Shown here: positions 58,927-64,000 of the stretch, one piece after another
How positions within the stretch are numbered: position 1 is the stretch's first letter
How the letters are laid out: each line of letters begins with the position of its first letter
From: Alentia gelatinosa
Lineage: Eukaryota > Annelida > Polychaeta > Phyllodocida > Polynoidae
Direction of reading: 5' to 3'
DNA: 64,000 bases
NCBI GenBank assembly: GCA_950022655.1
Contig: OX465579.1
Location: 16,219,088-16,283,087, forward strand
Position numbers and translations under genes: made by a program
Notes under the pieces: model-generated
Told to the model about the DNA's origin: nothing
The model's database searches: none
The model's input: the letters and a program-made list of their open reading frames with translations, nothing else

Positions 58927-59852
58927 AACATGACTCACCCATGTATGACACCTTGACTATCACAAGGGAGACACTATGAAAATGAGGCCAGTGTCCTAAT
59001 TTAATTAGCACATTGGATTCACTATACTAGGAACTAGTGTCATTTCCATTTACAATGGAAGAGAGCAGTATACCTAAATTACTTCATAAGATAAAAGTAA
59101 GAGAATATCATAAGAAACCATGTTTTTTAACCATCTGTATCGGATTGAGAATCAAGTATCAAGAATGTTTCAATAAACCTCGAGAATTGATTTGATAGTT
59201 GCTCTCAAGTGTCATGAACAGGAATATCAATCAAGTTTTAGAAATCTATTTGTTCAAACAAATGGAAACTGATTACTGAGTGGGTCTGAATGTGATAGAT
59301 TCAATAACCTGGTCAGTGGTCGAAGGTAAGGAGTGTGTATGTGGGAGGAGTTGGGGAGAGGTATTGATATGGAGTGACTTGGTTGAGATAGAATCATATG
59401 CCTACCCTTCCACCAATCTCATACCATCTTACTGGGTCCTTGTTTCCTTGAGGAGCACAGTGAATGGTCTTTCCCATAATATGTGGCAGTTCCAATGCTA
59501 TACAGTCAGGTCTGTCCCATGAGATTTGAAATTGTAAAGTGGTAGGAGAGCAGTGAGCCAGAAAAAATAGGCTCTTCAGTGGATCTAGCTGGTCAGTAAA
59601 GTTAATCTAGTGGCTGTAGGTGGGGAGGGGACGAGGGCTATTCTGGCATGACTGTAGGGTGGCTTCAGGTCCAGTGTGTTATATCTAAATCTTCATCTGT
59701 CTTTTTCTCTTAGTAAATATGTCTATTTCTCTTTGTTTCTGTCTCCAGTTGTGTACTTCTCTGCTTAGTACTTAGTACTGCTATCAAGTTACTTTGCTGT
59801 TTCTCCATCTTTCCCATGTGCAGTTTGGTATTGGTATGAAAAGCTTTTTTGC

Positions 59853-59925
59853 AGGTTCTGGCGAGGTTCGAACTCGCGGCCTTCTGCGTGTAAATTGGAC
59901 GTGATAACCACTACACCACAGAACC
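59853..59925 (-). pseudogene. tRNA-Val, Val-a of unit 27, anticodon stem destroyed
   Basis: The 5' strand of the anticodon stem reads TCCAA instead of TCTGC, so three of its five pairs fail. The UAC loop, A box and B box remain. It may be transcribed but should not fold normally. Confidence 0.87.
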
Positions 59926-60391
59926 TGCTCTTATCATTGAGGAAAGAAAACACCCTTTTACTCCATTGTTTCCTTATCTGGTTATTCCTGAGACATTTCT
60001 TTTTAAAACATTGCCCTATAATTCTTTAATATGGTAGTATTTGATGCAAAGCAACAATGAGGTTCTTTCTTGACAGGTCTAGCATTTTTTTATTATAATT
60101 GAGATGTGTTTGGATTATATTTTGCTTCAAACCACATAGTTTGCCCATTAGAATCGCACCTGATTTCTCCAAAATCCAATTGGTTTGCAGGAGAATAGTT
60201 TCATGAATGAAGGGTCTTACTTAGTACTGCTTTGTAGTTATGTTGCTCTTTCTCGTTCTTTCTCAAATGCAGATTCCTTTCATCTCTCCCTCCGCTTTGG
60301 TCAATTTCCTTTCAGGTTGGCTGTAAGGGCACATGTGTATTTTGAAAGAAGCCCGTCACTTATCTTCTAATTGGTGTGAAAAGATAATTGC

Positions 60392-60453
60392 AGGTTCAAA
60401 CTGGCGGCCTTCTGCATGTAAAGCAGACGTGATAACCACTACACCACAGAACC
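60392..60453 (-). pseudogene. tRNA-Val, Val-b of unit 27, 11-nt deletion
   Basis: 62 nt. The deletion removes the 3' T stem and part of the acceptor strand, so neither the T arm nor the acceptor stem can form, and the B box is lost. Confidence 0.9.
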
Positions 60454-60888
60454 TGCTCTTATTATGGTGGAAAGAAAACATCCTTTAATTCCATTGTATC
60501 CTTATCTGATTATTCCTCAGACCATTCCTTAACTAGGAGCTAATGTTATTTCCATTTACAATGGAAGAGAGCAGTATACCTAAAATCCTTCATGAAATAT
60601 AAGTAAGAGAATATCATAAGAAATTATGTATTTGAACAATCTGTATTTGATCGAGAATCAACTATCAAGAATGTTTCAAGAAACCTCGAGAATTGATTTG
60701 ATAGTTGTTCCCAACTGTCATGAACAGGAATATCAATCAAGTTTTAGAAATTTATATTGACCATGAAGTGAGTCCAATGTCCTAACTTAATCATCACATT
60801 GGATTGTCCATGAAATGAGTCCAGTTCCCCTTCCTTACCATTACCTTAATTTGCCGATTGAACTCAATGCATGGCACTAAAACCCTAA

Positions 60889-60961
60889 CACCTCCGGTGG
60901 GACTCGAACCCACAACCTCCGGATTAGAAGTCCGGCGCGCTATCCATTGCGCCACAGAGGC
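60889..60961 (-). tRNA. tRNA-Arg(UCU), Arg-a of unit 27
   Basis: Consensus copy in a diverged unit. Confidence 0.95.
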
Positions 60962-61183
60962 AATCTGACTAAAAGATGCAGGAGATCTTGACTATTACTT
61001 GGGATTGACCATGAAGTGAGTCCAGTATCCTAATTTAATCATCACATCGAATACACTATAAAATCAATCCAGTATGATAGGCTTACAATCACAGTGGATT
61101 GTCCATGAAATGAGTCCAGTATCCCTACCTTACCGTTACCTCAATTTGCCGATTGAAATCAATGCATGGCACTAAAACCCTTA

Positions 61184-61256
61184 CACCTCCGGTGGGACTC
61201 GAACCCACAACCTCCGGATTAGAAGTCTGGCGCGCTATCCATTGCGCCACAGAGGC
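61184..61256 (-). tRNA. tRNA-Arg(UCU), Arg-b of unit 27, G29A
   Basis: G29A produces an A29/C41 mismatch at the centre of the anticodon stem. The trailer is CCCTTAC in place of CCCTAAC. Confidence 0.9.
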
Positions 61257-62173
61257 AATATGACTAACCCATGTATGACACCTTGACTATCACAAGGGAG
61301 AGACTATGAAAATGAGGCCAGTGTCCTAATTTAATTAGCACATTGGATTCACTATACTAGGAGCTAGTGTCATTTCCATTTACGATGGAAGAGAGCAGTA
61401 TACCTAAATTACTTCATAAGATAAAAGTAAGAGAATATCATAAGAAACCATGTATTTGAACCATTTGTATCGGATTGAGAATCAAGTATCAAGAATGTTT
61501 CAATAAACCTTGAGAATTGATTTGATAGTTGCTTTCAATGTCATGAACAGGAATATCAATCAAGTTTTAGAAATCTATATGTTCAAACAAATGGGAACTG
61601 ATTACTGAGTGGGTCTGAATGTGATAGATTCAATAACCTGGTCGAAGGTAAGGAGTGTGTATGTGGGAGGAGTTGGGGAGAGGTATTGATATGGAGTGAC
61701 TGGGTTGAGATAGAATCATATGCCTACCCTTCCACCAATCTCATACCATCTTACTGGGTCCTTGTTTCCTTGAGGAGCACAGTGAATGGTCTTTCCCATA
61801 ATATGTGGCAGTTCCAATGCTATACAGTCAGGTCTGTCCAATGAGATTTGAAATTGTAAAGTGGTAGGAGAGCAGTGAGCCAGAAAAAATAGACTCTTCA
61901 GCGGATCTAGCTGGTCAGTAAAGTAAAAGTAGTGGCTGTAGGAGGGGAGGGGGTGAGGGCTATTCTGGCATGACTGTAGGGTGGCTTCAGGTCCAGTGTG
62001 TTATACCTAAATCTTCATCTGTGTTTTTTTCTTAGTAAATATGTATATTTCCCTTTGTTTCTGTCTCCAGTTGTGTACTTCTCTGCTTAGTACTTAGTAC
62101 TGCTATCAAGTTACTTTGCTGTTTCTCCATCTTTCCCATGTGCAGTTTGGTTTGGGTATGAAAAGACATTTGC

Positions 62174-62246
62174 AGGTTCTGGCGAGGTTCGAACTCGCGG
62201 CCTTCTGCGTGTAAAGCAGACGTGATAACCACTACACCACAGAACC
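62174..62246 (-). tRNA. tRNA-Val(UAC), Val-a of unit 28
   Basis: Consensus copy, the only undamaged Val-a beyond 55 kb. Confidence 0.95.
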
Positions 62247-62702
62247 TGCTCTTATCATTAAGGGAAGAAAACACCCTTTTACTCCATTGTTTCCTTATCT
62301 GGTTATTCCTGAGACCTTTCCTTTTAAAACATTGCCCTATAATTATTTAATATGGTAGTATTTGATGCAAAGCAACAATGAGGTTCTTTCTTGACAGGTC
62401 TAGCCTATTTTTATTATAATTGAGATGTGTTTGGATTATATTTTGCTTCAAACCACATAGTTTGCCCATTAGAATCGCACCTGATTTCTCCAAAATCCAA
62501 TTGGTTTGCAGGAGAATAGTTTCATGAATGAAGGGTCTTACTTAGTACTGCTTTGTAGTTATGTTGCTCTTTCTCAAATGCAGATTCCTTTCATCTCTCC
62601 CTCCTCTTTGGCCAATTTCCTTTAATTTTGGCTGTAAGGGCACATGTGTATTTTGAAAGAAGCCCATCACTTATCTTTTAATTGGTGTGAAAAGATAATT
62701 GC

Positions 62703-62775
62703 AGGTTCTGGCGAGGTTCGAACTCGCTACCTTCTGCGTGTAAAGCAGACGTGATAACCACTACACCACAGAACC
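62703..62775 (-). tRNA. tRNA-Val(UAC), Val-b of unit 28, C47U C48A
   Basis: Two changes in the variable loop, with the stems intact. Confidence 0.92.
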
Positions 62776-63210
62776 TGCTCTTATTATCGAGGGAAGAAAA
62801 CATCCTGTAATTCCATTGTATCCTTATCTGATTATTCCTCAGACCATTCCTTAACTAGGAGCTAATGTTATTTCCATTTACAATGGAAGAGAGCAGTATA
62901 CCTAAAATCCTTCATGAAATATAAGTAAGAGAATATCATAAGAAATTATGTATTTGAACAATCTGTATTTGATCGAGAATCAAATATCAAGAATGTTTCA
63001 AGAAACCTCGAGAATTGATTTGATAGTTGTTCCCAACTGTCATGAACAGGAATATCAATCAAGTTTTAGAAATTTATATTGACCATGAAGTGAGTCCAAT
63101 GTCCTAACTTAATCATCACATTGGATTGTCCATGAAATGAGTCCAGTTTCCCTACCTTACCGTTAACTTAATTTGCCGATTGAACTCAATGCATGGCACT
63201 AAAACCCTAA

Positions 63211-63283
63211 CACCTCCGATGGGACTCGAACCCACAACCTCCAGATTAGAAGTCCAGCGCGCTATCCATTGCGCCACAGAGGC
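63211..63283 (-). tRNA. tRNA-Arg(UCU), fused Arg of unit 28
   Basis: C28U, C41U and C65U convert three stem pairs to G-U wobbles without breaking any. The left flank is of Arg-a type, and the right flank CAATATGACTAACCC is of Arg-b type. Confidence 0.92.
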
Positions 63284-64000
63284 AATATGACTAACCCATG
63301 TATGACACCTTGACTATCACAAGGGAGAGACTATGAAAATGAGGCCAGTGTCCTAATTTAATTAGCACATTGGATTCACTATACTAGGAGCTAGTGTCAT
63401 TTCCATTTACAATGGAAGAGACCAGTATACCTAAATTACTTCATAAGATAAAAGTAAGAGAATATGATAAGAAACCATGTATTTGAACCATCTGTATCGG
63501 ATTGAGAATCAAGCATCAAGAATGTTTCAATAAACCTCGAGAATTGATTTGATAGTTGCTCTCAAGTGTCATGAACAGGAATATCAATCAAGTTTTAGAA
63601 ATCTATATGTTCAAACAAATGGGAACTGATTACTGAGTGGGTCTGAATGTGATAGATTCAATAACCTGGTCAGTGGTCGATGGTAAGGAGTGTGTATGTG
63701 GGAGGAGTTGGGGAGAGGTATTGATATGGAGTGACTGGGTTGAGATAGAATCATATGCCTACCCTTCCACCGATCTCATACCATCTTACTGGGTCCTTGT
63801 TTCCTCGAGGAGCACAGTGAATGGTCTTTCCCATAATATGTGGCAGTTCCAATGCTATACAGTCAGGTCTGTCCCATGAGATTTGAAATTGTAAAGTGGT
63901 AGGAGAGCAGTGAGCCAGAAAATATAGGCTCTTCAGTGGATCTAGCTGGTCAGTAAAGTAAATGTAGTGGCTGTAGGAGGGGAGGGGGTGAGGGCTATTC
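63284..64000. repeat. Array unit 29, partial
   Basis: The first 717 bp of the long spacer, including module X and the G-rich tract. The window ends before Val-a, so no gene is seen. Confidence 0.9.

Larger units (their letters stand above)
58927..61256. repeat. Array unit 27, diverged
   Basis: 2,330 bp, with both Val loci broken and Arg genes present. Changes are spread over the whole Val region. Confidence 0.92.
61257..63283. repeat. Array unit 28, diverged, single Arg
   Basis: 2,027 bp. The Arg pair is reduced to one gene with an Arg-a left flank and an Arg-b right flank, as in unit 11. A 7-bp deletion near 61640 shifts the 80-codon frame. Confidence 0.92.

Noticed and set aside
1..64000. 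CRISPR array or bacterial tRNA operon
   Set aside because: Repeats are 2.35 kb with internal tRNA genes, no CCA is encoded, Pol III boxes and T4 terminators are present, and no prokaryotic genes occur.
1..64000. Whole array as an assembly artefact
   Set aside because: Units differ by many private junctions and substitutions, which argues against simple false duplication. Copy number of near-identical neighbours such as units 20-21 still cannot be verified from sequence alone.

Overview
The window is one continuous tandem array of tRNA genes and, as far as I can see, contains no protein-coding gene. Two genes alternate, all read from the minus strand: tRNA-Val(UAC) and intron-less tRNA-Arg(UCU). 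I place 105 loci by eye: 52 Val (one a truncated half gene, several others damaged) and 53 Arg, plus three 11-bp stubs of the Arg 5' end. They sit in 28 consecutive repeat units and a partial 29th. Neither gene encodes CCA, both have A and B boxes for RNA polymerase III, and both are followed within about 10 nt by a T4 terminator. This points to a eukaryotic nuclear genome. The AT-rich spacers and animal-like tRNA sequences suggest a metazoan, perhaps an invertebrate such as a flatworm; the species guess is weak.

The canonical unit is 2,350 bp. In plus-strand order it holds: a long spacer of about 930 bp, Val-a, a spacer of about 465 bp, Val-b, a spacer of about 435 bp, Arg-a, a spacer of about 222 bp, and Arg-b. 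Transcription runs the other way, so each gene's terminator lies just left of it on the plus strand: T4 begins 10 nt past the 3' end of Val and 7 nt past that of Arg. The unit is itself built from older duplications: a 226-bp module occurs twice, the flank beside Val twice, and the Arg flank two to three times.

Layout: units 1-10 (1-22356) mix canonical units with a 1,812-bp short form that lacks Val-b, and show a 6,512-bp higher-order period. Units 11-12 (22357-26213) contain a diverged unit and an Arg-a/Arg-b fusion. Units 13-25 (26214-56056) are mostly canonical, with a truncated Val, a template-switch scar, two 319-bp duplications, a twin pair of units and one unit with a double deletion. 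Units 26-29 (56057-64000) are clearly more diverged, with several broken Val genes and an extra Val copy; this looks like the approach to an array edge.

The Val and Arg genes read GUA and AGA codons. The array may serve as a high-dosage source of these two tRNAs, or may be a largely selfish satellite in which only some copies are used. The sequence alone cannot decide. The Val genes carry U73 where tRNA-Val normally has A73, and the gene ends form an extended acceptor helix; both bear on whether they are functional. Position numbers in tRNA entries are standard tRNA numbering.
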